A DNA stretch of 22,575 nucleotides, taken from the NCBI GenBank assembly GCA_021791455.1, contig JAJYWM010000210.1, positions 1 to 22,575 of the forward strand, in the 5' to 3' direction. This stretch comes from a bacterium (GTDB lineage: Bacteria; Chloroflexota; Dormibacteria; UBA8260; Bog-877). The notes under the pieces are model-generated. The model had not been told where the DNA came from, ran no database searches, and saw only the letters and a list, made by a program, of their open reading frames with translations. The first letter of the stretch is position 1, and every line of letters begins with the position of its first letter. This document shows, one piece after another, positions 1 through 8,635 of the stretch. The translations under genes and the position numbers were made by a program.

Positions 1-1008
1 GCCAGGATTGCGCGCCAAGCCGTGGTGCCCGCCATCCGCAACGCCGGCGGAGAGGTGGTCGTCCTCGGTTGCCGGGACCGGCTGAGGGGAGACAAGATCG
101 CGTCCACGCTCGCGATCGGGCAGGTGGTTGAGGGGTATCAGGCGGTCCTCGAAAGCGATATTGACTGCGTGTACGTTCCCTTGCCGAACTCTCTGCATTG
201 CCAGTGGACGCTGGCGGCACTGGAGCATGGCCGCCACGTCTTGTGTGAAAAACCTCTGGCGCTGAGCCGTCGACAAGCGGACCAGATGACGGCCAAGGCG
301 CGCTCCGCCGACTTGCTCCTCGGTGAGGCTCTGATGTATCGCCACCATCCGCGGTGGGCGGTGCTCACCTCCCTGTTGGGCTCAGGGAGGATCGGCGCCG
401 TCCGCCAGATCTCGGGCAATTTCTCGTTCCCCCTGGCGCCCGGCTCGGACTACCGCTGGGAGGCGGAGCTGGGAGGTGGAGCCCTCTATGACGTGGGCTC
501 CTATCTCGTCAGTGGCGCCCGCCTGCTGGCGGGGCGCGAGCCGGAGTCGGTGACTGCAGTCGCCAGTTTCCGCCACCTCGTGGATGAGAACGTGGCCTTC
601 AGCATGCTGTTCCCGGGGGCCGTCGACTCGCCCCGCCTGGTCGCATCCCTGGCCTGCGGGTTCTCGTCGGCGGAGTCCCAGTGGCTGCGGATTGTCGGCA
701 CGGATGGAGAGATTGTGATCGATGAGCCGTTCACCGCTTGGCGCGGTGGTGAGGCGCCAATCCGCCTGCGGGCCAGGGCCGGGTGGGAGGAGATTCCATC
801 CCCCGCCGCGGACCCCTACCTTGAAATGGTGCGGGCGTTCCACCGCTCCCTGGCCACCGGGGAGCCCTTTCCCACATCCGGCGAGGACGGGGCGGCAACC
901 CTAGCCGTCCTCGACGCTCTCTTCGAGAGCCTGGGTGGGGGCGGCCACCCGGTCACGGTCGGAGTGGAGCCGGCCGGGGCGTCCTTCCCCAACCAGGGCG
1001 AGCCCTAG
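1..1008 (+). CDS. Gfo/Idh/MocA family NAD(P)-dependent oxidoreductase, 5' end missing
   Basis: The reading frame is open to the first base of the window, so the start lies upstream. The first visible residues (ARIARQAVVPAIR) fit the end of the N-terminal dinucleotide-binding motif of this family, in which a GxxGxA(R)IA stretch follows the first beta strand. The family signature EKPLAL lies about 75 residues after the GTG at 22 and holds the conserved lysine. The C-terminal sheet domain carries the typical GGGALYDVGSY segment. Such enzymes oxidise or reduce sugars, polyols and related diols in the cytoplasm with NAD(P). The substrate cannot be told from sequence; the family's xylose and dihydrodiol dehydrogenase branches are the closest in feel. 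The gene ends facing the glycoside hydrolase, with a gap of about 110 bases in which I see no clear terminator. The family call is firm, the substrate is not. Confidence 0.88.
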   Translation, partial: ARIARQAVVPAIRNAGGEVVVLGCRDRLRGDKIASTLAIGQVVEGYQAVLESDIDCVYVPLPNSLHCQWTLAALEHGRHVLCEKPLALSRRQADQMTAKARSADLLLGEALMYRHHPRWAVLTSLLGSGRIGAVRQISGNFSFPLAPGSDYRWEAELGGGALYDVGSYLVSGARLLAGREPESVTAVASFRHLVDENVAFSMLFPGAVDSPRLVASLACGFSSAESQWLRIVGTDGEIVIDEPFTAWRGGEAPIRLRARAGWEEIPSPAADPYLEMVRAFHRSLATGEPFPTSGEDGAATLAVLDALFESLGGGGHPVTVGVEPAGASFPNQGEP

Positions 1009-1118
1009 CTGGGCCGGCTTGGTCCTGGGGCTTGGCAGCCACCTCGTTCCCCCTCGGGTTCTCCGCTCGGCGCCATCCTCTGCCGGTGCGACGGGCTGCG
1101 ATGTCAGCGGCGCCGCGA

Positions 1119-2558
1119 TCAGGTGCCGACCTGGACCAGGCAGGAGGCGGTCAGCAGGTGCAGGGTCAGCAGCCCTGGGATCGATCCGGTCCCGGCCGCG
1201 GTGGTGGCGCAGCCGCTCAGGAGCCGGGGGCGGCCAAGCGTCTTTGGCCAGGAGACCTCGACTGCGCTCCCGGGCCTGGCGTCCTTAATTAGGGCCTTGA
1301 GCATTCGTCGTCGCGGCGAGTAGTCCATGGACGTCAATTTGCCCGGTGAGGAGCGGATGAAAGGCTGGGACAGCACCCTGAGCCATGCCTCGTCGATGTT
1401 CCCCTGGGCGTTGCTCACCCCCCATCCGTTGGGGTCCTCCCACTCCCACCAGGCCCAGCCCGCCAGATGCTGGTCCGAGAGCTCAATCTCGTCCTCCGCC
1501 CATCGGTCGGCGAGTCTGCCGTGGTGGGGAATCCCCATCTCGCCAACCCAGTAAGGGCCTGGAAGCTGGGCCGCCTCATGGACGGCCTCTCGCCACTCGC
1601 TGGCCAGCGGAGCGGGACTGCCGGTGAACGGGGCGCCCAGGATGCTGCCCGCGTAGAGGTGCGTGGAATACACAACATCCCGGGCTCGCAGTGGGCGGAT
1701 GGCAGTCGGCAGTTCCCCAAACAGGTCCCCCTCCAGGATGAAGAGATGGTTCGGGTCCACCCGGGATATGGCCCTGATCCCCTGGGCATAGAAGGGCCAC
1801 AGCAGGTGGGTGGCGAAGATCCCTGGAGGTATCGGAAGTGGGTGGGGCTCGTTGTAGAGGTCAAACCCGGCCACGTTGGAGTCATCGCGGAACATCCTGG
1901 CAACGATGGACCACGCCTGCCAGTACAGGGTCTGCCAGTTCGGGAAGAGCCAGAAGTAGGCCAGGGCGGCGTTGACCGCGGGAGAGAGGTGGCGCTGCCA
2001 GGCGGCGGGGAGGCCGGGAAGGTGCAGGTCCGGGATGCCGGGCACGTAGAGCCAGGCGGGAGCTCCGCTGCCCCCGAAGCCGACGCCGAAGTCCTCGGTG
2101 TGCATGTCCAAGACGGAGTAGAGGTCGTGGCTCGCGCACAGTGACACCATGGCCCGAATCCGGGCCAGATAGCTCTGGCTGAAATGCCCAGGCTCGGGCT
2201 CCAGCAGGGACCAGGAGATGGGGATGCGTACCACATCGAAACCCTGGTCCTCCATAATCTGCGCGTCTTGCCCGGTGAGCGCCGAGGGTAGAGGAGAGGA
2301 GCCGGTCTGCAGCAGCGAGCTGTCGTTGAAGCCCCTCAGGATGACGGACTGGCCGGCGAGGGTCGAGATCCTACCACCTCGCACCGCCAGCCATGGCAGG
2401 CCCCGGGCTGGCGGTCGGCGCGGTGTCACCCGCACCGTGAGGGCGGGCGCGGGAAGGGTGACCACCGCGATCAGGCCCAGTCCAGCCGCCAGGCAGCAGA
2501 TGGCGGGCGAGAACCGGCTTCCGCTCTCCCTGCGGGTCGGGCGGCGAGGGAGGAGCAT
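1119..2558 (-). CDS. Secreted glycoside hydrolase family 5 (endoglycoceramidase-like)
   Basis: A predicted exported glycosidase. With the ATG at 2558 the protein has 479 residues and a good signal peptide: an arginine-rich start, a hydrophobic AICCLAAGLGLIAVV core and a PAPA stretch. That ATG has GGAG ten bases upstream. An in-frame TTG at 2633 would add 25 residues but has no ribosome site and would overlap the upstream gene. The TIM-barrel signatures of family 5 are clear: RGFN near the start, VVRIPISW, then DLYNEPHP with the acid/base glutamate (about residue 237) and WVGEMGIP with the nucleophile glutamate (about 340), followed by WAWWEWEDPNGWG. The extra C-terminal sheet region, roughly the last 70 residues, resembles endoglycoceramidases, which release the glycan from glycosphingolipids. 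A beta-glucanase or another glucosidase is also possible. The gene sits directly downstream of a small exported protein and may be cotranscribed with it. Confidence 0.85.
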   Translation of the reverse strand: MLLPRRPTRRESGSRFSPAICCLAAGLGLIAVVTLPAPALTVRVTPRRPPARGLPWLAVRGGRISTLAGQSVILRGFNDSSLLQTGSSPLPSALTGQDAQIMEDQGFDVVRIPISWSLLEPEPGHFSQSYLARIRAMVSLCASHDLYSVLDMHTEDFGVGFGGSGAPAWLYVPGIPDLHLPGLPAAWQRHLSPAVNAALAYFWLFPNWQTLYWQAWSIVARMFRDDSNVAGFDLYNEPHPLPIPPGIFATHLLWPFYAQGIRAISRVDPNHLFILEGDLFGELPTAIRPLRARDVVYSTHLYAGSILGAPFTGSPAPLASEWREAVHEAAQLPGPYWVGEMGIPHHGRLADRWAEDEIELSDQHLAGWAWWEWEDPNGWGVSNAQGNIDEAWLRVLSQPFIRSSPGKLTSMDYSPRRRMLKALIKDARPGSAVEVSWPKTLGRPRLLSGCATTAAGTGSIPGLLTLHLLTASCLVQVGT

Positions 2559-2619
2559 GGATCGGATTCTCCGGAAAAAGTGGGCGAAGGGTGGGTTCCG
2601 GCGCGCTAACCCCGTGCCT

Positions 2620-3114
2620 TCATTCCGCTCCAACGCCGCTCTTGGGTGCCCCGGAGAAGGCGATCACCCCTTCTTCGAAGCGTCCGGTGCGGGCGTTCAC
2701 CACGACCATGTAGAGGTCGATGGTGCCCGGCGCCGGCAGGGTGCCGGACGCATCGGGGCTGGCTTGGAGAAGAACCACCCAACAGAGTTGCACTCCTGGG
2801 CCGAGAGGCCCGCCACCGGTGCTGCTCACGTCCGCCAGAAAAGCCTGCTTCACGGAGTCCTGGGAGCCTTGCCTGAGGGCGACCATGGCTGCCCGGTTCC
2901 TTGTCACCAGCGGTCGACCGGTGGGCTCGTTCACCACAACTCCGCTTCTGGCCATCAGGGAGACGGTGCTGGGGAGCAGGCCCAAACCGTTCTCAGATGG
3001 GCTGGGACTCAGCGCCAGCAGGCTCACCACGGCCACGATGCCTGCGGCCAGTGCCAGGGCCGTGCCGGCGAGGAGGCGGGATACAGAGTGGGGGCGGCGC
3101 GGATAGGGGCTCAC
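2620..3114 (-). CDS. Small exported or membrane-anchored protein of unknown function
   Basis: I do not recognise this 164-residue protein. The frame is open well into dnaK, but the GTG at 3114 is the plausible start because upstream codons would lie under dnaK and its leader. From this start the protein has a basic N-terminus (SPYPRRPHSVSR), one hydrophobic segment of about 22 residues (LLAGTALALAAGIVAVVSLLAL) and then an extracytoplasmic part. Near the C-terminus IDLYMVVVNARTGRF resembles the strand pattern of proteins ending in a DARTGE-type strand, but no family follows from that. The ribosome site is weak (GGA six bases upstream). It is divergent from dnaK and ends about 60 bases before the preferred glycoside hydrolase start, so the two may form an operon. 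The absence of stops and the signal-anchor layout support a real gene. Confidence 0.6.
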   Translation of the reverse strand: MSPYPRRPHSVSRLLAGTALALAAGIVAVVSLLALSPSPSENGLGLLPSTVSLMARSGVVVNEPTGRPLVTRNRAAMVALRQGSQDSVKQAFLADVSSTGGGPLGPGVQLCWVVLLQASPDASGTLPAPGTIDLYMVVVNARTGRFEEGVIAFSGAPKSGVGAE

Positions 3115-3145
3115 TGGTCCAATATGATCGAGGCTTCGAGCATGG

Positions 3146-3157
3146 GGAGGCGCCTCC
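3146..3157. promoter_or_regulatory. 12-bp perfect palindrome in the divergent leader upstream of dnaK
   Basis: GGAGGCGCCTCC is a perfect palindrome in the 151-base gap between the divergent small exported protein and dnaK. The same gap has three copies of TTCGAG (3135-3140, 3173-3178, 3255-3260). No CIRCE or HAIR heat-shock operator is present. The palindrome could be a protein-binding site, but in GC-rich DNA a 12-mer like this can occur by chance. Confidence 0.25.
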
Positions 3158-3265
3158 AAACTTCGGTTCCGTTTCGAGCCGTGCGGCCTGCGGTAGGGTA
3201 GGGGTAGCGGGCGGGCCGCGCTATCGCAGCCCCCGACCGGTTCAGAACGGAGGTTTCGAGAATAC

Positions 3266-5188
3266 ATGGCCAAGACCGTAGGAATTGACCTGGGTACCAC
3301 CAACTCGGTGGTGGCTGTCATGGAGGCTGGGGAGCCTGTCGTCATCCCCAACACTGAAGGTGGGCGCACGACCCCCTCGGTGGTGGCGTTCACCAAGGAC
3401 GGCAACCGTCTGGTCGGGCAGCTGGCTCGGCGCCAGGCGGCCGTCAACCCCGAGAACACCATCTACTCGATAAAGCGCTTCATGGGGCGTCTCTTCAACG
3501 AGGTGGAGGGAGAGCGGAAGATAGTGCCCTACAAGGTGGTCTCGGGCAAGGACGGCCGGGCCGAGGTAGCGGTCGAGGGGAGCAACTACACCCCAGAACA
3601 GATCTCGGCCATGATCCTGCAGAAGCTGAAGGGGGACGCCGAGGCGTACCTGGGTGAGAAGGTGACCGATGCGGTGATCACCGTGCCGGCCTATTTCAAC
3701 GACGCCCAGCGGCAGGCGACCAAGAATGCCGGCCAGATCGCTGGATTGACGGTTCTGCGCATCATCAACGAGCCCACCGCGGCCGCCCTGGCCTACGGGC
3801 TGGACCGCAAGGAGTCTGAGAAGATCCTGGTGTTCGACCTCGGTGGCGGGACGTTCGACGTCTCCATCCTCGAGGTCGGTGAAGGGGTGTTCGAGGTGAA
3901 GTCGACCAATGGCGACACCCACCTGGGAGGCGACGACTACGATCGTCGCATCGTCGACTGGATGGCAGAGGAGTTCAAGCGGGACCAGGGGATCGATCTG
4001 AAGTCCGATCGCCAGGCGCTGCAGAGGCTCACCGAAGCCGCCGAGAAGGCGAAGATAGAGCTCTCCCAGCTGCAGGAGACCCAGATCAACCTGCCCTTCG
4101 TGACCGCTGATCAGAACGGTCCCAAGCACCTCGATCTGAAGTTGTCGCGGTCGAAGTTTGAGCAGCTCACGGCGGACCTGACGGACCGCTGCCGCGGGCC
4201 GTTCGAGAATGCGCTGAAGGACGCCAACATGCGGCTTGAGGATCTGGACGAGGTGATCCTGGTCGGTGGGTCCACCAGGATGCCAGTGATCCAAGAGCTG
4301 GTCAAGACCATGACCGGCAAGGAGCCTCACCGAGGAGTCAACCCCGACGAGGTGGTGGCGGTGGGGGCAGCCATTCAAGCGGGTGTGCTCAAGGGGGAGG
4401 TCAAGGACGTGCTGCTCCTGGATGTGACCCCGCTCTCTCTTGGGATCATGACCGAGGGTGAGGTCAACACCAAGCTGATCGAGCGCAACACGACCATTCC
4501 CACCAGCAAGAGCCAGGTCTTCTCCACGGCCGCGGACAACCAGCCGTCGGTGGAGATCGTGGTCCTTCAGGGCGAGCGGCCGATGGCCCGCGATAACAGG
4601 ACCCTGGGGCGATTCATGCTTGACGGGATCCCGCCCGCCCCCAGGGGAATGCCGCAGGTGGAGGTCACCTTCGACATCGATGCCAACGGCATTCTCAACG
4701 TCACCGCCAAGGACCGCGGCACCGGGCGAGAGCAGAAGGTGACGATCACCGGATCCACCACCCTCCAGAAGGAGGAGGTGGAGCGCATGGTGAAGGAGGC
4801 CGAGGTCAACGCCGAGGACGACCGCCGCAAGGCGGAAGGAATCGCTCTGCGCAACCGTTGCGACTCGTTGGTCTACAGCTCGGAGAAGACCATGCGCGAC
4901 CACGGAGACAAGATCAGCGCCGAACTCCGCGATGAGATAAGTCAGAAGATTGAGGCTCTGAAGTCGGCGGTGGCGGCCCAGGACACCAGTGACATGGAGA
5001 GCCGTGAGAAGGAGCTCTCGGCGGCCATCCAAAAGGTGGGTGAGGCCATTTACGCCAATGCGCCCGCCTCAACGCCCTCACCCGACGGCCAGCCTGCGGC
5101 GGCAGGAGAGGACATTCCTCCAGCCTCCGGCGGCGGCGGAGCAGGGGCGGATGGTGACGTGGTGGACGCCGAGTTCAAGGAAGTTTGA
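3266..5188 (+). CDS. dnaK: Chaperone DnaK (Hsp70)
   Basis: Cytoplasmic ATP-driven Hsp70 that binds exposed hydrophobic stretches of client proteins, normally with DnaJ and GrpE. The protein has the usual length, 640 residues. The nucleotide-binding domain shows IDLGTTNS (7-14), [14 protein letters not shown] (140-153), [12 protein letters not shown] (189-200) and VGGSTRMP (333-340). The interdomain linker DVTPLSLG is at 386-393. The substrate-binding beta domain follows, then the helical lid from about 505, a low-complexity Ala/Gly/Pro stretch and the acidic end [10 protein letters not shown]. The ATG at 3266 gives the canonical [10 protein letters not shown] start; GGAGG lies 12 bases upstream, slightly far. 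No grpE, dnaJ or hspR follows. Instead an alpha/beta hydrolase starts at a TTG that overlaps the dnaK stop. Confidence 0.98.
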   Translation: MAKTVGIDLGTTNSVVAVMEAGEPVVIPNTEGGRTTPSVVAFTKDGNRLVGQLARRQAAVNPENTIYSIKRFMGRLFNEVEGERKIVPYKVVSGKDGRAEVAVEGSNYTPEQISAMILQKLKGDAEAYLGEKVTDAVITVPAYFNDAQRQATKNAGQIAGLTVLRIINEPTAAALAYGLDRKESEKILVFDLGGGTFDVSILEVGEGVFEVKSTNGDTHLGGDDYDRRIVDWMAEEFKRDQGIDLKSDRQALQRLTEAAEKAKIELSQLQETQINLPFVTADQNGPKHLDLKLSRSKFEQLTADLTDRCRGPFENALKDANMRLEDLDEVILVGGSTRMPVIQELVKTMTGKEPHRGVNPDEVVAVGAAIQAGVLKGEVKDVLLLDVTPLSLGIMTEGEVNTKLIERNTTIPTSKSQVFSTAADNQPSVEIVVLQGERPMARDNRTLGRFMLDGIPPAPRGMPQVEVTFDIDANGILNVTAKDRGTGREQKVTITGSTTLQKEEVERMVKEAEVNAEDDRRKAEGIALRNRCDSLVYSSEKTMRDHGDKISAELRDEISQKIEALKSAVAAQDTSDMESREKELSAAIQKVGEAIYANAPASTPSPDGQPAAAGEDIPPASGGGGAGADGDVVDAEFKEV

Positions 5189-6219
5189 GGGGCCCACTGA
5201 GGCCTGGGGTTCTCATCGGGGGAGCCCTGGGCCTTGGGGCACTGGGCTACGCCGGGGCTCTGGGCTGGGCGCGCCGTCCGGCGTCGGCCAAGGTGTCCGA
5301 GCCTGAACTGGAGGCCCTGATCCGGGAGCGCCTCGAGCGCAGTGGAGCTTGTGGCCAACACCTGTATCTGGGCACGAGGTGGGGCCGCATACATGCCCTA
5401 GAGACCGGCCGGCGCGGCGACTGGGTGCTCTTCCTGCACGGATTGGGAGCCAGCGCCGCAAGTTATTCCCAACTGCTGGCTGAACTGTCCCACACCCACC
5501 GGGTCCTGGCCGTGGATCTCCCGGGCGCCGGCCTCAGCGACCCCGTCCGGTTTACTGGGCATCCTCGTGCTCCCTGGGTCGATGTGATCTCGGAGGTAGC
5601 CGCAGCCAGGAGCCTGGGGAGATTTCACCTGGTGGGTCACTCGATGGGCGGGCTTGCGGCTGGAGCCTATGCCGTGGAGCGTCCCGACTCCGTTGCGAGT
5701 CTGGTCATGCTGGCCCCGGTCGGGCTGGCGGAGTCTCCTCCGTTGACCTGGCTGGCCGCCTCCATACCGGGTTTGGCAGACCTGACGGCTGCCCTTGACC
5801 GTGGCGCGATGGAGCGCCAGTGGGCCAGGGGGGATGCTGACGTCCGCGGCCTGCCTGGTGGCCCAGTAGAGGTTGGCCCCGACCCTGACGGCTACCGGCT
5901 GCAGGTGAGTCGCCGCTTCGCTGGTGGCTCCGATATGAACGCCTTCGCCCGTCTCCTGGGACCGCTCGGATTTCACCCCGACTCCCATCTGCTCCCGGGG
6001 CTTGGGGTGATCGCCGGCCGGGTGACGGTCGTCTTCGGTGCCGATGATAGGAAGGTCGAACCGGCTGCGGCCCAAGCTCAGCTGGCCCACTACCCGGGGA
6101 TCGAGCTCAGGGTGATCCCTGGGTGGGGACACCTGTTCCCCTTCCTACAACCGGAGCTGACGGCCGAAGTCCTGAAAGTCGCCTTCACCAAATCTCCCTC
6201 ATCCGCCGGCGCCGCCTGA
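5185..6219 (+). CDS. Alpha/beta hydrolase, membrane-anchored, first of a tandem pair
   Basis: An alpha/beta-fold hydrolase of 344 residues. The start is the TTG at 5185, whose bases overlap the dnaK stop (TTGA); AAGGA in the last dnaK codons can serve as ribosome site, so translation is probably coupled to dnaK. Residues 8-28 form a glycine- and alanine-rich hydrophobic segment followed by ARRP, fitting a signal anchor. The oxyanion motif FLHGLGAS (83-90), [10 protein letters not shown] (111-120), the nucleophile elbow GHSMGG (Ser153), the acid in GADD (Asp288 by alignment with the next gene) and GWGHLF (His316) complete a catalytic triad. The sequence between the nucleophile and the acid is a helical lid. 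Substrate unknown; esters, lactones or meta-cleavage type substrates are all common for this fold. The next gene is a clear paralogue with the same residue spacing. Confidence 0.85.
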   Translation: MRGPLRPGVLIGGALGLGALGYAGALGWARRPASAKVSEPELEALIRERLERSGACGQHLYLGTRWGRIHALETGRRGDWVLFLHGLGASAASYSQLLAELSHTHRVLAVDLPGAGLSDPVRFTGHPRAPWVDVISEVAAARSLGRFHLVGHSMGGLAAGAYAVERPDSVASLVMLAPVGLAESPPLTWLAASIPGLADLTAALDRGAMERQWARGDADVRGLPGGPVEVGPDPDGYRLQVSRRFAGGSDMNAFARLLGPLGFHPDSHLLPGLGVIAGRVTVVFGADDRKVEPAAAQAQLAHYPGIELRVIPGWGHLFPFLQPELTAEVLKVAFTKSPSSAGAA

Positions 6220-6264
6220 AACGACCTCGCACCGGCTGCGAGCCTGATCAGGCACGCCATCCAT

Positions 6265-6292
6265 GGCGATGAGACCCCCATCGTCGGGTTTT
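6265..6292 (+). terminator. Possible weak intrinsic terminator between the two hydrolases
   Basis: GGCGATG and CATCGTC form a 7-bp stem with one G-U pair and a 7-base loop, followed by GGG and four T. The T tract is short and separated from the stem, so it may only attenuate. Just upstream, 6242-6253 (GCCTGATCAGGC) is a perfect 12-bp palindrome. Confidence 0.35.
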
Positions 6293-6328
6293 GCGGTTTG
6301 TCAAAATGGACAGCAGCAGCAACACGTC

Positions 6329-6335
6329 GGGGAGG
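6329..6335 (+). promoter_or_regulatory. Ribosome binding site deciding the start of the second hydrolase
   Basis: GGGGAGG lies four bases before the GTG at 6340. The frame is open to an ATG at 6298, but that start has no such site. The GTG also gives a protein whose catalytic residues fall at the same numbers as in the upstream paralogue. Confidence 0.7.
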
Positions 6336-6339
6336 TTTT

Positions 6340-7383
6340 GTGAAGCCGACCAGACTCGGCCTGACGATCGGGCTCGGCGCCGGCGCGGTCGCCTCTGCGG
6401 GCTATGCGTCGGCGGTCAGCTTGGCCCGGCGGCCCCTGTCGCCTGTGGCCCCGGACTCCGCCATTGAGGAGGCCCTCGACTCGTGGCTGGCAGAGATTGG
6501 TGTGGTCGGGCGCCACCACTACGTGCCCAGCTCCGCCGGTCGAATCCATGCGCTCGAGGTCGGTCACGGCGATGCGCCGCTGATATTTCTCCACGGCCTC
6601 GGAGCCAGCGCCGGAGAGTATGCCGCGCTGCTGGCTCGCTTGGGCACCCACTTCCGGGTGCTTGGCATAGACCGGCCCGGTGGTGGACTCAGCGACCCGG
6701 TCCAGTTCCAGGGGCACCCGCGACGACCCTGGAACGAGGCGGTACTAGCCGTCGCGGATGAACTGGGGATCAAGCGTTTCGACTTGGTCGGCCATTCCCT
6801 CGGGGGCCTGGCCGCTGGCGGCCTCGCCATCGATCACCCGGACCGGGTGGAGCGCCTGGTCCTGCTTAGCCCGGTGGGGATCTCGTCCCGCCTACCCATG
6901 GTCTGGAGCCTCTCCATGCTGCCCGGCATCACCGACATCCTCACCGCCGCGGCGCGACTGGCGACGGCGCGCCAGAGTCGGGAGCAGGCCGTCGCAGTGC
7001 CCGCCGTGGGACCTGGGCCGGTGCGGGTCGGCCCGGATCTGGCCACGTACCGTCACCTGGTGGCAAGACGATTCTCAAAGGGCGGGGATCTCGAGACCAT
7101 TCCTCGCTTGATGCGTCCGTTCGGGTTCAGGCCCGAGTCCCTGCTGCTGCCGGACCTGGACCGGCTGGCGTCGCGAACTCTGCTGCTGTGGGGCGACCAC
7201 GACGAGCAGGTGGCTCTGGCGCCCGCCAGGGACGAACTCGGCAAGCACCCCAAGATCACCTTACGGGTTCTGGAGGGTGCGGGGCATCTGTTCCCCTTCG
7301 AGGATCCTCTGGCGACCGCATCTCTGATCCACGCCTGGTGCGGGTCGAGTGCTCGCTCGGGGCACGAGCTCGCTGGGAGCTGA
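6340..7383 (+). CDS. Alpha/beta hydrolase, membrane-anchored, second of a tandem pair
   Basis: A paralogue of the preceding gene, 347 residues from the GTG at 6340. The N-terminus KPTRLGLTIGLGAGAVASAG is a basic then hydrophobic signal anchor ending in ARRPLSP, matching the ARRP of its neighbour. Shared signatures are [31 protein letters not shown], the nucleophile elbow GHSLGG (Ser153 in this numbering), LLSPVG, the acid region LLLWGDHDEQV (Asp288) and GAGHLFPF (His316). The triad numbers equal those of the first copy, which indicates a local duplication with little insertion or deletion since. The second half has diverged more in the lid. Substrate unknown. The last 128 bases overlap, on the other strand, the tail of the acyltransferase gene. 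Confidence 0.87.
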   Translation: MKPTRLGLTIGLGAGAVASAGYASAVSLARRPLSPVAPDSAIEEALDSWLAEIGVVGRHHYVPSSAGRIHALEVGHGDAPLIFLHGLGASAGEYAALLARLGTHFRVLGIDRPGGGLSDPVQFQGHPRRPWNEAVLAVADELGIKRFDLVGHSLGGLAAGGLAIDHPDRVERLVLLSPVGISSRLPMVWSLSMLPGITDILTAAARLATARQSREQAVAVPAVGPGPVRVGPDLATYRHLVARRFSKGGDLETIPRLMRPFGFRPESLLLPDLDRLASRTLLLWGDHDEQVALAPARDELGKHPKITLRVLEGAGHLFPFEDPLATASLIHAWCGSSARSGHELAGS

Positions 7384-8635
7384 GGCGACGGCCGGCGTCA
7401 CCACTCAACCCATGGTAGGCGGCGGATGGGTGAAGCAACGCCAGCACAGCGGTGTGGCCGCTCACCCAGCGGTTCTTGGAGCACCACGCTCTTAGGTTGT
7501 CAGGCAGGTGTCTCAGGACCCGGTAGAGCGGGCTACCCACCATTTTGTGCACCACTATCGAGACCAGGAGGGCGAGGACGATGAAGACCAACAGGAGCCC
7601 CCAGCCGCGCAGGTGCCCACCGTTCTCCCACCAGCCGAACCGACTCGTGAACAGGTAGAGGGGTTTGTGCAGCAGATAGAGCTCGAAGGAACACTCCCCC
7701 AGGACAACCAGGAGGCCGGAGCAGGCCCAGGAGCGGATGCCCCTCAGGTCCTGGGTGGCAGCGGCCAGGATCAGCATTAGAAGCCCGGGGATCACCGCCA
7801 GGGCGACGAACGGCCGGTCGAGATAGTTGCCCGTGAGCACCGTGTAGGTGGTGAAGGCCACCGCGAGCGCGCCCAAGCCCGCGACGGCGAGTCCGATAGT
7901 TGCCCTCGGCCAGCGCACCCTGAGACCTAGCGTCACCATGCGTGCGAGCAGCATGCCCAGGAGGAACTCCAAGAGTCTGTATGGCGGAAATATGAAGAAG
8001 AGCCAGAAGTAGATGTTGGAGGGCATGTGCATGAGCGCTGCCGCGGTGGGGGCTCCCAGCTGCAGCAACACCGTGCCTGCGGCTGCGAGAGCAAGGGCCC
8101 GCCACCCGAACCGTCGTATTGGGATGATCAGAAAGGGGAAGCACAGATAGAAGAACAGCTCGCACGACAAGGACCAGCTGACTCCGTTGCCGCCGAAGTA
8201 CCAGCTGCCGCGGGGGAGCCAGGCTTGAAAGAGGAGGAAGTTGGCAGCATGGCCCAGTGGGCCTGGTATGCGCTCCTGAGCGGCTATGACCGTGAACGCG
8301 AAGGCTGTAAGAAGCACCGTGAGGGGCCAGATACGCGCTACTCTGCTCCACCAAAACCGCGCTGGCCGAGGCTTTGGCTGCGACCAGCTGAGCACGAATC
8401 CCGAAAGCAGATAGAAGAAGGTGACTCCGGTGTAGCCGTAAGCCTCCGCGACATCCACTGTCGATGAGGAGGTGAAGTGGTAGCCCACATGCACCAGAAC
8501 AACGCCCAGGGCGGCGAATACACGCAGCCCTGTGAGCCGACTCAGCCGCATCCTCCGTCTTGAAGACTCCGGCTTTAAGACCACGACCGGACCCAGCACC
8601 GCGTCGTCCGAGCTGGTCGTCGGGGCCTGAGTCAC
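7256..8635 (-). CDS. Acyltransferase 3 family (OafA/YrhL-like) membrane protein
   Basis: An integral membrane O-acyltransferase, usually transferring acetyl or other acyl groups to surface polysaccharides, lipids or antibiotics. The family start is clear: RLTGLRVFAALGVVLVHVGYHF, with the two histidines (49 and 53) spaced as in the family, then GVTFFYLLSGFVLSW and FWWSRVARIWPLTVL. About ten hydrophobic segments follow. The GTG at 8635 gives 459 residues but has no good ribosome site. The ATG at 8551, just before the conserved region, has GGAGG directly abutting it, which is too close. The true start is therefore uncertain. After the last membrane segment a polar tail of about 70 residues, rich in Arg, Ser and Pro, has no family counterpart; its last 42 residues are read antisense to the hydrolase gene. 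No sugar-biosynthesis neighbours hint at the acceptor. Confidence 0.85.
   Translation of the reverse strand: MTQAPTTSSDDAVLGPVVVLKPESSRRRMRLSRLTGLRVFAALGVVLVHVGYHFTSSSTVDVAEAYGYTGVTFFYLLSGFVLSWSQPKPRPARFWWSRVARIWPLTVLLTAFAFTVIAAQERIPGPLGHAANFLLFQAWLPRGSWYFGGNGVSWSLSCELFFYLCFPFLIIPIRRFGWRALALAAAGTVLLQLGAPTAAALMHMPSNIYFWLFFIFPPYRLLEFLLGMLLARMVTLGLRVRWPRATIGLAVAGLGALAVAFTTYTVLTGNYLDRPFVALAVIPGLLMLILAAATQDLRGIRSWACSGLLVVLGECSFELYLLHKPLYLFTSRFGWWENGGHLRGWGLLLVFIVLALLVSIVVHKMVGSPLYRVLRHLPDNLRAWCSKNRWVSGHTAVLALLHPSAAYHGLSGDAGRRLSSQRARAPSEHSTRTRRGSEMRSPEDPRRGTDAPHPPEPVR

Noticed and set aside
2218..3201. Plus-strand frame of 327 codons spanning the glycosidase start and the small exported protein
   Set aside because: It is antisense to two better supported frames and its product is low-complexity Arg/Gly/Ala-rich sequence.
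3115..3265. CIRCE operator upstream of dnaK
   Set aside because: Neither TTAGCACTC nor its partner GAGTGCTAA is present.
3242..5032. A 596-codon open frame antisense to dnaK
   Set aside because: Long antisense frames opposite dnaK are a known result of its codon bias in GC-rich genomes. The translation is rich in Leu, His, Gly and Val with no domain pattern, and dnaK itself is certain.
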